Notes: generated by a model from the letters alone, not told the origin. Shown: positions 22,987-32,187, numbered from the stretch's first letter. The stretch: DNA of 41,176 nt from Aquirhabdus sp. (GCA_030150135.1 JASLGO010000110.1:1-41176); one strand, 5' to 3'. Made by a program: numbers and translations.

Positions 22987-25410
22987 ATGAAGCATCCTTT
23001 AGCACTACTGCCCTTAGCAATAGCGACCTCTATGATGGCCGCAGCAATTCCCATGATTGCTTATGCTGAAACAGCACCTAATAGTTTTGTTGCAAAAGAT
23101 ATTCGGATTGATGGTTTGGTTCGGCTGTCTCAAGCAAGTATTGCTTCGTTGTTACCCATTGCAAGTGGCGACACAATTACTGACCAAAAAACCGCAGATG
23201 CAATTCGTGTGTTATACGCCAGCGGAAATTTTGATGATGTTCAAGCGTCACGTGATCAAGACGTACTCGTCTTTAAGGTGATTGAGCGTCCAGTTATTGC
23301 ATCGATTACTTTAAAAGGCAATAAACTCATTCCCTCTGACTCACTGTTAAAAGGTCTTAAAAGTGGTGGGATTAGCGAAGGAGAAGTGCTAAAGCGCTCT
23401 TCGTTGCAAGTGGTCAAGAATGAGCTTGAACAACAGTATATTCAACAAGGTCGCTACAATGCGCAAGTGACCATTGAAACTACAGCCAAGCCAAACAATC
23501 GTGCAGACGTGACTTTCAAAATTTATGAAGGTGATGCAGCGAAGGTTTTTAACATCCAAGTCATCGGTAATCATGTGTTTTCCGATGATGAAATTAAACG
23601 TGCATTTGATATTAAATCAAGTAGTTGGTCATCAATCTTGACGCGTGATGATCGTTATGCTCGTGAAAAAATGAATACGAGTTTAGAAAATTTAAAAGCG
23701 TTATATCTAAATAAAGGCTATATCCATTACGCATTGAACAGTGCGCAACTGAATATTAGTGAAGATAAAAAGACGATATTTATTGAAGTCAGTGTGACCG
23801 AAGGTGCTCAATATAAATTTGGTGAAACCAAGTTTGTGGGAGAAACGTTGTTTAAGCCAGAAGACTTAAAGCAATTGATTGTTTACAAGTCTGGTACAAC
23901 TTTCTCACAGGAGCAAGTCGTTGCAACTAAAGTATTATTGGGTAAAAAATATGGAAATAGCGGATATTACTTTGCTGATATTAGTGCAATTCCAGAAATT
24001 GATGAAACTACAAAAACAGTTACCATGAACTATGCGGTTAATCCGGGTAAACAAGTTTATGTTCGCCGGATTAATTTTAAAGGTAATGAAAAGACAGCGG
24101 ATAATGTCCTTCGTCGTGAAATGCGTCAGCTTGAAGGTTCGCTCGCATCAAATGACAAGATTGACTTGTCGAAGACTCGCTTAGAACGTACGGGATTCTT
24201 TAAGACTGTAACGATTGATACTGTGCGTGTTCCAAATACAAGTGATCAGATTGATGTCAATGTCTCTGTTGAAGAACAGCCATCAGGAAGTAGTAGTATT
24301 TCTGTGGGGTACTCTCAATATGGTGGGATTACCTTCCAATTCGGGATTAATCAAACAAACTTTTTTGGTACGGGTAATCAAGTTGGTCTAGATATTACGC
24401 GTTCTCAGACTTTAGATAATTATAATTTGAACGTACTTGATCCATATTTTACGCCTGATGGTGTGAGCCGTGGCTTTAATCTCTATATTCGAAATACTAA
24501 ACTTGATTCATCTTTGAGTGTTCAGCGTTATTACACTGATTCAAAAGGTGCTTCAATGACGTTTGGTTATCCTGTTGATGAAACCAAAAGTGTCAGTGCG
24601 ACTTTAAATATTGATGATAGTAATATTCGAACCACAGAATTTGTGTCGAAAGTGGCTCAAGATTATTTAACGTCGAATGGCGCAACGAATCAGTCTGGTG
24701 ATCCTGCGGCCCCAATTTATAATAAAAGTTTCTTAACATATAATTTAAGTCTTTCATGGGCTTATAATACACTTAATCGCCCTGTTCTTGCGACGAGTGG
24801 AACATCACATCAAATTTCATTGGATACGACCGTTCCAGGTAGTGATGTTCAATATCAGCGTGTTACATATACTGGACAGACATTTATGTCTCTTCCAACG
24901 CATTATCTTGATGGTTTCTTATTGCGTGCCTATGCGAAGATGGGTATCGGACATGATTTGCCATTCTGGAAGAATTATTTTGCTGGCGGTTATGGTTCTG
25001 TTCGAGGTTATCGAGACTATACACTTGGGCCTTTAAGTAACGGAATTGGTTATTGTAATGGTGGAACATCGACTTGTCCGGATCCTGATCCAGAGTCGGT
25101 GGGTGGTAATGCGATGATTACGGGTGGCCTTGAATTAGTCTTGCCGATTCCGTATGCCGGAGATTGGGCAAGGCAGATTCGTCCAGTCTTGTTCTTTGAA
25201 GGTGGGCAAGTCTTTGATACATCTGGCGTGACAAGTACGTCAGCAAGTAATTATAAGTTTGGTGTTGATAACTTTAGATATAGTGCTGGCTTTGGTATTA
25301 CGTGGATTACTTTGATCGGACCAATTGCTTTGAGTTACGCGCAACCGATTAATTCCAAACCTGGTGATCAGATCGAGCGTTTCCAGTTTGCTATTGGTCG
25401 CGTTTTTTAA
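22987..25410 (+). CDS. bamA: Outer membrane protein assembly factor BamA
   Basis: Central pore-like subunit of the BAM machine that inserts beta-barrel proteins into the outer membrane. The 807-residue protein has a signal peptide (cleavage near MIAYA-ETAP) and five POTRA domains (about 33-430), the last ending before VEEQPSGSSSISVGYSQ. A 16-strand barrel follows. The barrel contains NFFGTGNQVGL and the conserved VRGY motif in GGYGSVRGYRDYTLGP, and it ends in phenylalanine (FAIGRVF), the usual outer-membrane signal. It is followed by its functional partner skp. Confidence 0.98.
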   Translation: MKHPLALLPLAIATSMMAAAIPMIAYAETAPNSFVAKDIRIDGLVRLSQASIASLLPIASGDTITDQKTADAIRVLYASGNFDDVQASRDQDVLVFKVIERPVIASITLKGNKLIPSDSLLKGLKSGGISEGEVLKRSSLQVVKNELEQQYIQQGRYNAQVTIETTAKPNNRADVTFKIYEGDAAKVFNIQVIGNHVFSDDEIKRAFDIKSSSWSSILTRDDRYAREKMNTSLENLKALYLNKGYIHYALNSAQLNISEDKKTIFIEVSVTEGAQYKFGETKFVGETLFKPEDLKQLIVYKSGTTFSQEQVVATKVLLGKKYGNSGYYFADISAIPEIDETTKTVTMNYAVNPGKQVYVRRINFKGNEKTADNVLRREMRQLEGSLASNDKIDLSKTRLERTGFFKTVTIDTVRVPNTSDQIDVNVSVEEQPSGSSSISVGYSQYGGITFQFGINQTNFFGTGNQVGLDITRSQTLDNYNLNVLDPYFTPDGVSRGFNLYIRNTKLDSSLSVQRYYTDSKGASMTFGYPVDETKSVSATLNIDDSNIRTTEFVSKVAQDYLTSNGATNQSGDPAAPIYNKSFLTYNLSLSWAYNTLNRPVLATSGTSHQISLDTTVPGSDVQYQRVTYTGQTFMSLPTHYLDGFLLRAYAKMGIGHDLPFWKNYFAGGYGSVRGYRDYTLGPLSNGIGYCNGGTSTCPDPDPESVGGNAMITGGLELVLPIPYAGDWARQIRPVLFFEGGQVFDTSGVTSTSASNYKFGVDNFRYSAGFGITWITLIGPIALSYAQPINSKPGDQIERFQFAIGRVF

Positions 25411-25458
25411 TCTTTTGTTTTTTATTTGTTTTGTATGCATTTTACAAGGAGATACATA

Positions 25459-25962
25459 ATGCGTTCTTTAATCACAGGTTTAGCTTTAGTTGCAGCGGTT
25501 GTGTTATCTCCTGCTGCATTTGCAAATAATGTTGCGGTTGCAGATTCTCAAGCTGCGGTGTTGGCATCTAATCTCGCGCATCAAACAATCGAAGGTTTGA
25601 ATACAAGCCTAAAACCACAACGTGATCATTTAGAAGCATTACGTAAAGAAATCACTGCAATTCAAGAAAAATTCCAAAAAGATGGTTCTGTGATGAGTGA
25701 TGCAGATAAGAAAGCATTACAAGCTCAGGCTCAGACTAAATTAAATGATTACAATGGTACTGCAGAGGGCGTGCAGAAGCGTATTGAAGAAGCTCAGACA
25801 GCAATGTTGAAAACAGTGATGCCTAAACTTGAAACCATCATTGAAGATCTGCGTAAAGAAGGAAATTACGATGTGATCATTGAGAAAAAATATGTGATCT
25901 GGGCATCACCAGCAGCTGATCTGACCAAGAAAATCACTGATCGTTTGAATGCGACTAAATAA
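25459..25962 (+). CDS. skp: Periplasmic chaperone Skp/OmpH
   Basis: Trimeric jellyfish-shaped holdase that carries unfolded outer-membrane proteins to BamA. The 167-residue precursor has a signal peptide (MRSLITGLALVAAV..., cleavage near AAFA-NNVA). The mature chain starts with an ADSQAAVLAS strand, followed by long charged helices (about 45-125) forming the tentacles, and a C-terminal strand with YDVIIEKKYVIWASP. The ATG at 25459 has AAGGAGA upstream; the frame is open to 25426, but that part precedes the ribosome binding site. It lies between bamA and lpxD as in E. coli. Confidence 0.94.
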   Translation: MRSLITGLALVAAVVLSPAAFANNVAVADSQAAVLASNLAHQTIEGLNTSLKPQRDHLEALRKEITAIQEKFQKDGSVMSDADKKALQAQAQTKLNDYNGTAEGVQKRIEEAQTAMLKTVMPKLETIIEDLRKEGNYDVIIEKKYVIWASPAADLTKKITDRLNATK

Positions 25963-25976
25963 AAGCTGCTAGATAA

Positions 25977-27065
25977 ATGAAAAGTTTTACGCTAAAGGAC
26001 ATTGCCGAGTATCTCAATCAGCAAACTGTTGGTCGGGGCGATGATTCTTTAGCGGTAGTTGCATCTGTTTCTGGTGATCCAGATTTGCTGATCACAGGAT
26101 TGTCTTCATTGACGAATGCAGGCGCTTCCAATTTAGGTTTTCTAGCAAACAGCCAATACCGTGGGCAATTACAGACTACGAGTGCAGGTGCTGTTTTGGT
26201 GACTAGCGCTGATCGAGATGCATTTGCGCGCTCAGCGATTATCGTCCCTAATCCATATTTGGCATTTGCCCAATTAACGCATTTGTTTGATCCATTTGTT
26301 GTAACAGAAAAAATAATCCATCCTACAGCTGTAATTTCCCCAACGGCTACGATTGGTCGCAATGTATCAATTGGTGCATTTGTTGTGATCGAAGATGATG
26401 TCCAGATTGGTGATGACACGGTACTTGTTTCCTCAGTCCATATTGGGCGTGGTACAGTGGTGGGTGCGTCATGCTGGTTTGGACATGGTGTCACGATTCA
26501 TCATGAGTGCCAATTGGGAAGCCATGTTCGAATTCATGCTGGTGCTGTGATTGGTGCTGAAGGCTTTGGTTTTGCACCAGCTGAAGGTAAATGGCATCGA
26601 ATTGTACAATTAGGACGTGTGGTCATTGGTGATCGCGTACGAATTGGCGCGAATACAACGATTGATCGTGGTGCGCTTGACGATACAATGATTGGTGATG
26701 GTGTCATTATTGATAACCTTGTTCAGATTGGTCATAACGTCAATATTGGTGCACATACGGCTATTGCCGCAGGAACTGGTATTGCAGGTAGTACTAAAAT
26801 TGGATCTCATTGTATCATTGGTGGTTTAGTTGGAATTGCGGGTCATCTTGAAATCACGGATCGTGTGCATATCACTGGGATGAGCATGATTACTGGAATG
26901 ATTAAAGAGTCTGGCAGTTATTCATCAGGCTCAGCATTTGAGAAAACATCTGCATGGCGTAAGAATGCTGTACGTGTGAAACATCTTGGTGAGATGGCTG
27001 CACAAATCAAAGAGTTGCAAGTTGCACTGAAACGTTTAGAATCGCAACTTAGTAACCAGTCGTAA
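25977..27065 (+). CDS. lpxD: UDP-3-O-acylglucosamine N-acyltransferase
   Basis: Third step of lipid A synthesis: adds an acyl-ACP-derived hydroxyacyl chain to the glucosamine nitrogen. The 362-residue product has an N-terminal uridine-binding domain (about 1-110, including GLSSLTNAGASNLGFLAN). A left-handed parallel beta-helix of hexapeptide repeats follows, and then a C-terminal helix. FGFAPAEGKWHRIVQLGRV and TTIDRGALDDTMIGDG are diagnostic, with the active-site histidine in the QIGHNVNIG coil. It starts 15 bp after skp with a weak ribosome binding site. Confidence 0.97.
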   Translation: MKSFTLKDIAEYLNQQTVGRGDDSLAVVASVSGDPDLLITGLSSLTNAGASNLGFLANSQYRGQLQTTSAGAVLVTSADRDAFARSAIIVPNPYLAFAQLTHLFDPFVVTEKIIHPTAVISPTATIGRNVSIGAFVVIEDDVQIGDDTVLVSSVHIGRGTVVGASCWFGHGVTIHHECQLGSHVRIHAGAVIGAEGFGFAPAEGKWHRIVQLGRVVIGDRVRIGANTTIDRGALDDTMIGDGVIIDNLVQIGHNVNIGAHTAIAAGTGIAGSTKIGSHCIIGGLVGIAGHLEITDRVHITGMSMITGMIKESGSYSSGSAFEKTSAWRKNAVRVKHLGEMAAQIKELQVALKRLESQLSNQS

Positions 27066-27143
27066 TCTGTTTGGTCACTGACTGTATAGGTGAAATCTAT
27101 GTATTATACGAATCATAGGTTTATAGCGTTTATTTAAAGTTCG

Positions 27144-27166
27144 GCATCATTTGATGCTGTTTTGTT
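27144..27166 (+). terminator. Weak terminator or attenuator between lpxD and fabZ
   Basis: GCATC-ATTT-GATGC (27144-27157) followed by TGTTTTGTTT. The stem is only 5-6 bp. It may cause partial termination in the 202-bp gap before fabZ. Confidence 0.35.
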
Positions 27167-27267
27167 TGTATTTGAACGTATTTTATTAAGTCTATTTTGT
27201 CTGATGTGGTGCGCACGCATAGTCGTTGAAGCATCCGATCTATAAACAATACAGAAGTCTGTTTTTT

Positions 27268-27744
27268 ATGAGCATATCTTTTCCAGTTGCAATACCGATG
27301 TACATTGAAACTATTCGAGAGTTTCTACCACAGCGTTATCCGTTTCTTATGGTCGACAGAGTGATTGCTGCTGAGCCTGGAAAATCAATTACTGCAATTA
27401 AAAATGTGACCGTAAATGAAGAGTTTTTTCAAGGTCACTTTCCTGAAATGCCTATTATGCCTGGAGTTTTAATGCTCGAGGCTATGGCGCAAGTTTCTGG
27501 GATTTTGGGATTTATTACTGAACAAAAACGTCCTGCAGATGGCTATATCTACTTATTTGCAGGGGTTGATAAATTACGTTTCAAACGTCGAGTTGTGCCT
27601 GGTGATACATTGACAATCACGGCAGAAATTATTACAGCAAAACAAAAAATCTATAAATTTGCTTGTCAGGCTCGGGTTGGTGATGAATTGGCGGCAAGTG
27701 CTGAGATCATGGTCATTGAGCAGAAAACGGAGGATGCGAAATGA
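27268..27744 (+). CDS. fabZ: 3-hydroxyacyl-[ACP] dehydratase
   Basis: Dehydrates beta-hydroxyacyl-ACP in fatty acid elongation and competes with LpxA/LpxD for hydroxyacyl-ACP. The 158-residue hot-dog-fold protein has FLPQRYPFLMVDRV with the catalytic His region in EFFQGHFPEMPIMPGVLMLE (catalytic His and Glu). FKRRVVPGDTL follows. The ATG at 27268 is chosen; a TTG at 27226 and an ATG at 27298 are other possibilities, and none has a strong ribosome binding site. Its stop overlaps lpxA as ATGA. Confidence 0.96.
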   Translation: MSISFPVAIPMYIETIREFLPQRYPFLMVDRVIAAEPGKSITAIKNVTVNEEFFQGHFPEMPIMPGVLMLEAMAQVSGILGFITEQKRPADGYIYLFAGVDKLRFKRRVVPGDTLTITAEIITAKQKIYKFACQARVGDELAASAEIMVIEQKTEDAK

Positions 27745-28586
27745 GTTTTGCATCAGATCATACTCCAGATGTGTCTCCACGAACTCAGGTCATCGATGCA
27801 AAGAGCCATCCTTTAATTCATCCAACAGCAATCATTGATCCTAGTGCCAAAATTGATCCCTCTGTCACAATTGGCCCTTATTCGATTGTTGGTCCTGAAG
27901 TAACGATTGGTGCAGATAATCATATTGGTCCTCATGTTGTGATCAGCCGTTGGACTCGAATTGGTGCACGAAATCGTATTTTTCAATTTGCGACCATTGG
28001 TGAAGATTGTCAGGATCTGAAATATCGCGGCGAAGAAACTTGGCTAGAAATTGGTGATGATAATGTCATTCGAGAGTCTTGTACGTTTCATCGTGGGACG
28101 ATTCAAGATGAAGGGCTGACGAAAGTTGGTAATAACAACTTGTTTATGGTTAATACTCATGTTGCACATGATTGTGTAATTGGCAGTGGTTGTGTATTTG
28201 CCAATAATGTGGGTATTGCGGGTCATGTCAAAATTGGTGACTCTGTGATTGTGGGTGGTAACTCTGGTATTCATCAATTCTGTCGTTTAGATTCATACTC
28301 AATGGTTGGTGGTGCAAGTTTGATCGTGAAGGATGTTCCTGCGTATGTGATGGCATCGGGTAATCCTTCTAAAGCGCATGGTATGAACTTTGAGGGAATG
28401 CGCCGTCGTGGATGGTCTTCTGAAACCATTACTGCGCTGAAACATGCGTTTAAGATTGTGTATCGTCAGGGTTTGACGAAAGAACAGGCGATCGTGGCGT
28501 TAATCGATGACATTTTGCCTGCGCATCCTGAAGTGCAATTATTGATTGATTCTTTACAGCGTTCCGATCGAGGAATCACGCGTTAA
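27741..28586 (+). CDS. lpxA: UDP-N-acetylglucosamine O-acyltransferase
   Basis: First step of lipid A synthesis. The 281-residue product is about 19 residues longer at the N terminus than E. coli LpxA (262), with the extra part (SFASDHTPDVSPRTQVID) lacking hexapeptide repeats. The beta-helix begins near HPTAIIDPSAKIDPS. The catalytic histidine lies in NTHVAHDCVIGSG. The GIHQFCRLDSYSMVGGAS and ASGNPSKAHGMNFEGMRRRG segments form the C-terminal part of the active site and the helical domain. GGAGG lies about 7 nt before the ATG inside fabZ. lpxB does not follow; a terminator ends the cluster. Confidence 0.97.
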   Translation: MSFASDHTPDVSPRTQVIDAKSHPLIHPTAIIDPSAKIDPSVTIGPYSIVGPEVTIGADNHIGPHVVISRWTRIGARNRIFQFATIGEDCQDLKYRGEETWLEIGDDNVIRESCTFHRGTIQDEGLTKVGNNNLFMVNTHVAHDCVIGSGCVFANNVGIAGHVKIGDSVIVGGNSGIHQFCRLDSYSMVGGASLIVKDVPAYVMASGNPSKAHGMNFEGMRRRGWSSETITALKHAFKIVYRQGLTKEQAIVALIDDILPAHPEVQLLIDSLQRSDRGITR

Positions 28587-28603
28587 GATCAGCGAAGATA
28601 TAA

Positions 28604-28637
28604 AAAAAAGCCAGATTCATACGAGTCGGGCTTTTTT
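28604..28637. terminator. Bidirectional terminator between lpxA and the SIMPL gene
   Basis: AAAAAAGCC (28604-28612) pairs with GGCTTTTTT (28629-28637), with an inner GATTC/GAGTC stem and ATAC loop. A-run and T-run flank both sides, so it can serve lpxA (plus) and the convergent SIMPL gene (minus). Confidence 0.9.
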
Positions 28638-28658
28638 GTTATTTAGTCGGGTTATGAT

Positions 28659-29402
28659 TTATTGCAGTTGGATACTTCCATTAGCATTGACGACTACACG
28701 GCTGTTACCACTTTCGATCGTTTGTGGTGCTGGCGCTGCACTGACTGCATCAAATTTGGCTGCACGTAGCATCATCGGGTAGGGACGAGGCATATCACTG
28801 CTGCTATTGATGTTCATGTTGACGAGTTCGTATTTACTTGCGCCCCAAGCTTGTTGTAACTGAGTCGCACGCGCTCTAAATATGCCTGTAATTTCCGTCA
28901 TCAGTTCATTTTCAACTTTAGTACGTTGTTCATTTGATACGGAGAAACTCACACCACTCAGTTGCATACTGGTTTGTAGTTGAGCGATTAATTCACTACC
29001 AGCTTTGAAATCAGAAGTTTTTAATTGAATTTCTGCACGACTACGCCAACCCGTCAGTTTGTTTTTATCACCATAGATGGGATAAGTATTTTGAGAGCCA
29101 TTATTTACATGGACAGTTGGATAGGCTTTAGCAAGATCCATTGCGTGGTTCATAATCTGTGCAGTTTGTTTTGCTAACACTGTCGGATTGGCGTCGTTCA
29201 GTTCTGTATAAAGCGTAGCTTGCATTTGATCATTTTGTACTTCTCGACTTGTTTCGGCTTGTAGAGAAATAATCCGATGTTCGGCCGTTTCTGCAAACGA
29301 AGGGGCGCTAAATAGTAATGTCATTAATGCCAATGTGGCGATAGACGCTTTATTTGGGCGAGACTGCATTTTTCTGGTATTCAGAATGGTATGTGCTGAC
29401 AT
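28659..29402 (-). CDS. Periplasmic SIMPL-domain (DUF541) protein
   Basis: A 247-residue exported protein. After a signal peptide (hydrophobic TLALMTLLFSAPSFA, cleavage before ETAEH) the mature part shows the SIMPL/DUF541 pattern: ISLQAETSREVQNDQMQATL near the start, YPIYGDKNKLTGWRSRAEIQ in the middle and VSFSVSNEQR further on. Members include E. coli YggE-type oxidative-stress proteins; the precise role is unknown. Two ATGs are possible; the second (29402) has AAGAG 8 nt upstream, the first (29408) only 2 nt. It lies 47 bp downstream of cpoB on the same strand, so it may be cotranscribed. Confidence 0.82.
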   Translation of the reverse strand: MSAHTILNTRKMQSRPNKASIATLALMTLLFSAPSFAETAEHRIISLQAETSREVQNDQMQATLYTELNDANPTVLAKQTAQIMNHAMDLAKAYPTVHVNNGSQNTYPIYGDKNKLTGWRSRAEIQLKTSDFKAGSELIAQLQTSMQLSGVSFSVSNEQRTKVENELMTEITGIFRARATQLQQAWGASKYELVNMNINSSSDMPRPYPMMLRAAKFDAVSAAPAPQTIESGNSRVVVNANGSIQLQ

Positions 29403-29449
29403 ATTCATTGCTCTTATATGAGACCTAAAATAGCGATGGATAATCTGGT

Positions 29450-30529
29450 TTAAGTATTATCATCACTGTTATCAGAGTCTTTCATTTTTTTAACAGGTTT
29501 CTTGTGTTTTTCTGTTGCTTCCACTTTGTGAGATTGTGTCTTATCTACTTTTTCAGTTTTTTTACTTTCAGTCTTTTTGATATCTGTTTTTTCAGATTTG
29601 TCTGATTCTGGCTTTTTGTCTATTGCTGGTGTTGCATGAGATTTAAGGTAGTCTGTAGCAAAACCAGCTTCTTGTGTCCCTGGATAGTTTTTCACCAAAG
29701 TTTTCATGAGCGCAATAGCCGTGGTCTGATGCTGATCGACGTCAGCAAGGGTTGCTAAGCGGTATGTTGCCGCAGCTGCTTTTGCCGATTTTGGATATTT
29801 GCTTGTGACTATTTTGAAGTTTGTTGTTGCCGCAGCAAAGTTTGGTGGATTTACAGCGAGATTGAATTCACCTAACCAATAGTAAGCGTTAGGGACAAAC
29901 TGGCTTTGCGGATAATCGTTAATAAATTTCTTCATTGGTGCAATGGCTTGAGCTGCACCGCCTGTTTTATAGGCTTCGTACGCTGCGATGTATGCAACTT
30001 TATCGGCTTCGTCTGTGGTAGCGGCACCATTTCCAGCAACTGGATTTTGAGATGCGGTATTTGATGTTGCTGGATTCTGAGTTTGTGTGTTGGTTGGAGT
30101 GGTCGTTACAGGTATTTGCCCTGAATTGCCTTGTAGTTTTTTAACATCATCTTGTACCTGTCCAAGACGTTGATCAAAATCAACAAAGCGATTTTTTGAA
30201 TCTTTTTGGAGTTGGTCAATATCATTGTCGTGGCTTTCAACTTTCCCCCGAAGGATACGAACATCTTCTTCGAGTTTCTGAATTTTTTGAGTGAGTAGCC
30301 AAAGTTGTGAGGCTTGGTTGCTGTCTGTACTGACAACAGGCGCAGCAGGTTGTGAGAGTGGGCGTGATTCAACAGGGATATCGGCATGAGCAGATAGGCT
30401 CGCCATGATTGCTAAACTAATGCTTGTTAACCTGATGCGCGATCCATGCACTGCTAATGATTGCAAGCGGCTGAATGGCTGCATGAATGGTGTGGTTTTC
30501 TGTATTGTTTTCTGTGTTGGGTTTTGCAT
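29450..30529 (-). CDS. cpoB: CpoB/YbgF-like periplasmic TPR protein with Lys-rich C-terminal tail
   Basis: CpoB couples PBP1B and Tol activity at the division site. The 359-residue protein has an export signal after an unusually long N-region (hydrophobic ISLAIMASLSAHA, about 37-49). A coiled-coil trimerisation segment (about 70-135, QKIQKLEEDVRILRGKVESH) follows, then a Thr/Asn/Gln-rich linker. Tetratricopeptide repeats (about 175-295) contain PNAYYWLGEFNLA. The last 60 residues are a highly charged Lys/Glu/Asp/Ser tail not seen in E. coli CpoB. The gene is not next to tol-pal here. An internal start at Met16 would give a more ordinary signal peptide, but the ribosome binding site does not decide. 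Confidence 0.85.
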   Translation of the reverse strand: MQNPTQKTIQKTTPFMQPFSRLQSLAVHGSRIRLTSISLAIMASLSAHADIPVESRPLSQPAAPVVSTDSNQASQLWLLTQKIQKLEEDVRILRGKVESHDNDIDQLQKDSKNRFVDFDQRLGQVQDDVKKLQGNSGQIPVTTTPTNTQTQNPATSNTASQNPVAGNGAATTDEADKVAYIAAYEAYKTGGAAQAIAPMKKFINDYPQSQFVPNAYYWLGEFNLAVNPPNFAAATTNFKIVTSKYPKSAKAAAATYRLATLADVDQHQTTAIALMKTLVKNYPGTQEAGFATDYLKSHATPAIDKKPESDKSEKTDIKKTESKKTEKVDKTQSHKVEATEKHKKPVKKMKDSDNSDDNT

Positions 30530-30590
30530 AGTTAAAGTTCAATCCAAGCAGGTGAGCACTCAAAAGATCATGCAGTAAAACGATCTCAAT

Positions 30591-30617
30591 AAAAAGCACC
30601 TGATATGTAAGGTGCTA
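30591..30617 (-). terminator. Terminator of the metallo-beta-lactamase-fold gene
   Basis: AGCACCT (30596-30602) and AGGTGCT (30611-30617) form a 7-bp stem. On the minus strand it is followed by TTTTTA, about 90 nt after the stop at 30708. Confidence 0.7.
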
Positions 30618-30707
30618 GCCTTAGGAATATCATATCGTGGTCTACCGTTGCATGTCGTTATAAAAGTATTATTTTTTATAATATGCAGTGTGTTGAGTTG
30701 TTGGAAA

Positions 30708-31799
30708 TTATGCTGAAATCATTTCTCCTTCGGTAGGCGTTGCAAAGGAGTGGGCTGGTAATTTTGCTCGGTTTAGGGCTTTTGCAAGGTCTAATAAGGG
30801 TTGATTCATGGCTTCATCGGTCAATTGGAATGTTCGATGGTGAATGGCAAATGATTGGGTGGCTTGCAAATCTTGATGAGCTTGTACTGCATCAGTTGGG
30901 TTCATGTGCATTGCGTGCATCACAGCACGAGGTTCATACGCCCCGATGGGTAACAGCGCAAGACGAGGTGCGCCAAGTCGTTCTCGAATTTCTGTAAAAT
31001 GGTGTGCGTATCCTGTATCACCTGCAAAAAATAGATGATCATCGGGTGTGAGAATGGATAATCCGCCCCACAGCGCCATATTAGTATCTTTGATACCGCG
31101 TCCAGAAAAGTGTTGTGCGGGAGTGAAGACAATTTTAATTCGATCATCTTTATGAAAGTGAATGGATTCCCACCAATCTAATTCAATCACACGCATATGA
31201 GCGTCAATATAATGACCATTTCCAAGACCTGAATAAATAGGCATTCGGTCACGGGCATATAGCCAACTCAGCGAAGCTTTGTCTAAGTGATCATAATGAT
31301 TGTGGCTTAGCAATATGGCGTCAATTGTTGGCAAATCTTCAAGTGCAATACCCGCAGGGCGAACGCGCTTTGGACCCGCAAAAGCAGCAGGGCTTGCACG
31401 CATTGCCCAAACAGGATCTGTCAGAAAGTTGTATGGCCCGATTTGAACTAAGACCGTTGCGTGACCCACAAACCAGATTTTCCAGTCATTGATTGATGCA
31501 TCAGGTCTTGTCTGGGGCAATGTGTCTACTGGAGTATTTTCCTCCCAAGTCGGCCATTCGGCTTTGCGGCGATTGATGAGCCATTCTGCGACAGTCATTC
31601 CACGTTTAGGGATAGGCCAAGGATGGCGGAATCGGTTTGATTTGTGGTGGGCAACGCCAGAGGGTTTGAATGCGGGAGTTGACCAAGTTTCTTTTAAGCG
31701 AGTATCGGTCGTGAGAACTGTTGTTTTTTGAGATATATCGTTTTCTGCGGACGTCGTCGGTGTTTCAAAGGTAAGATTGGACAAGGCTGACTTTAGCAT
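30708..31799 (-). CDS. NAPE-PLD-like metallo-beta-lactamase-fold hydrolase
   Basis: A 363-residue protein of the MBL superfamily most like N-acyl-phosphatidylethanolamine phospholipase D and UlaG-type lactonases. WKIWFVGHATVLVQIGPYNF (106-125) opens the fold. The zinc motif is HNHYDHLD (166-173). TPAQHFSGRG, FAGDTGYAHHF and the C-terminal IHHRTF supply the remaining ligands. The first 60 residues are polar and poorly conserved. The ESxxFRHPWPIPKRG-type lead-in is common in bacterial homologues of NAPE-PLD. The substrate is not known; membrane phospholipids are a reasonable guess. It is transcribed alone. Confidence 0.87.
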   Translation of the reverse strand: MLKSALSNLTFETPTTSAENDISQKTTVLTTDTRLKETWSTPAFKPSGVAHHKSNRFRHPWPIPKRGMTVAEWLINRRKAEWPTWEENTPVDTLPQTRPDASINDWKIWFVGHATVLVQIGPYNFLTDPVWAMRASPAAFAGPKRVRPAGIALEDLPTIDAILLSHNHYDHLDKASLSWLYARDRMPIYSGLGNGHYIDAHMRVIELDWWESIHFHKDDRIKIVFTPAQHFSGRGIKDTNMALWGGLSILTPDDHLFFAGDTGYAHHFTEIRERLGAPRLALLPIGAYEPRAVMHAMHMNPTDAVQAHQDLQATQSFAIHHRTFQLTDEAMNQPLLDLAKALNRAKLPAHSFATPTEGEMISA

Positions 31800-32033
31800 G
31801 AGAATTGATACTCAATGATGGGTGAGATAGTGTGGTGAAATGTTATTCACAAGATGTCTGGATGAACCATAGCGCATTTAATCATCATGCAAACGATGAA
31901 ATTGCCTAACAATCCTGTGAATGTATTGTGTCGAAATACGATGTTCTGGTGACTTTTGCGTTTAGTAATTAATCAATTGGGATGGTAATCAAGAATTAAA
32001 ACTTAAACTTTAATAAATTGTTAAAAAATTTTC

Positions 32034-32061
32034 TTGTAAACAATACTGATTTCGCTATACT
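32034..32061 (+). promoter_or_regulatory. Sigma-70 promoter of ffs
   Basis: A -35 TTGTAA (32034-32039) and a -10 TATACT (32056-32061) separated by 16 nt. Transcription would begin about 32068-32070, just at the 5' end of the SRP RNA, and a CG-rich TGCTCGCTC discriminator follows the -10. Confidence 0.75.
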
Positions 32062-32070
32062 TGCTCGCTC

Positions 32071-32187
<117 letters not shown>

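Noticed and set aside
26018..26494. 158-codon open frame antisense to lpxD
   Set aside because: Complement of hexapeptide-repeat coding sequence; no ribosome binding site and no recognisable domain.
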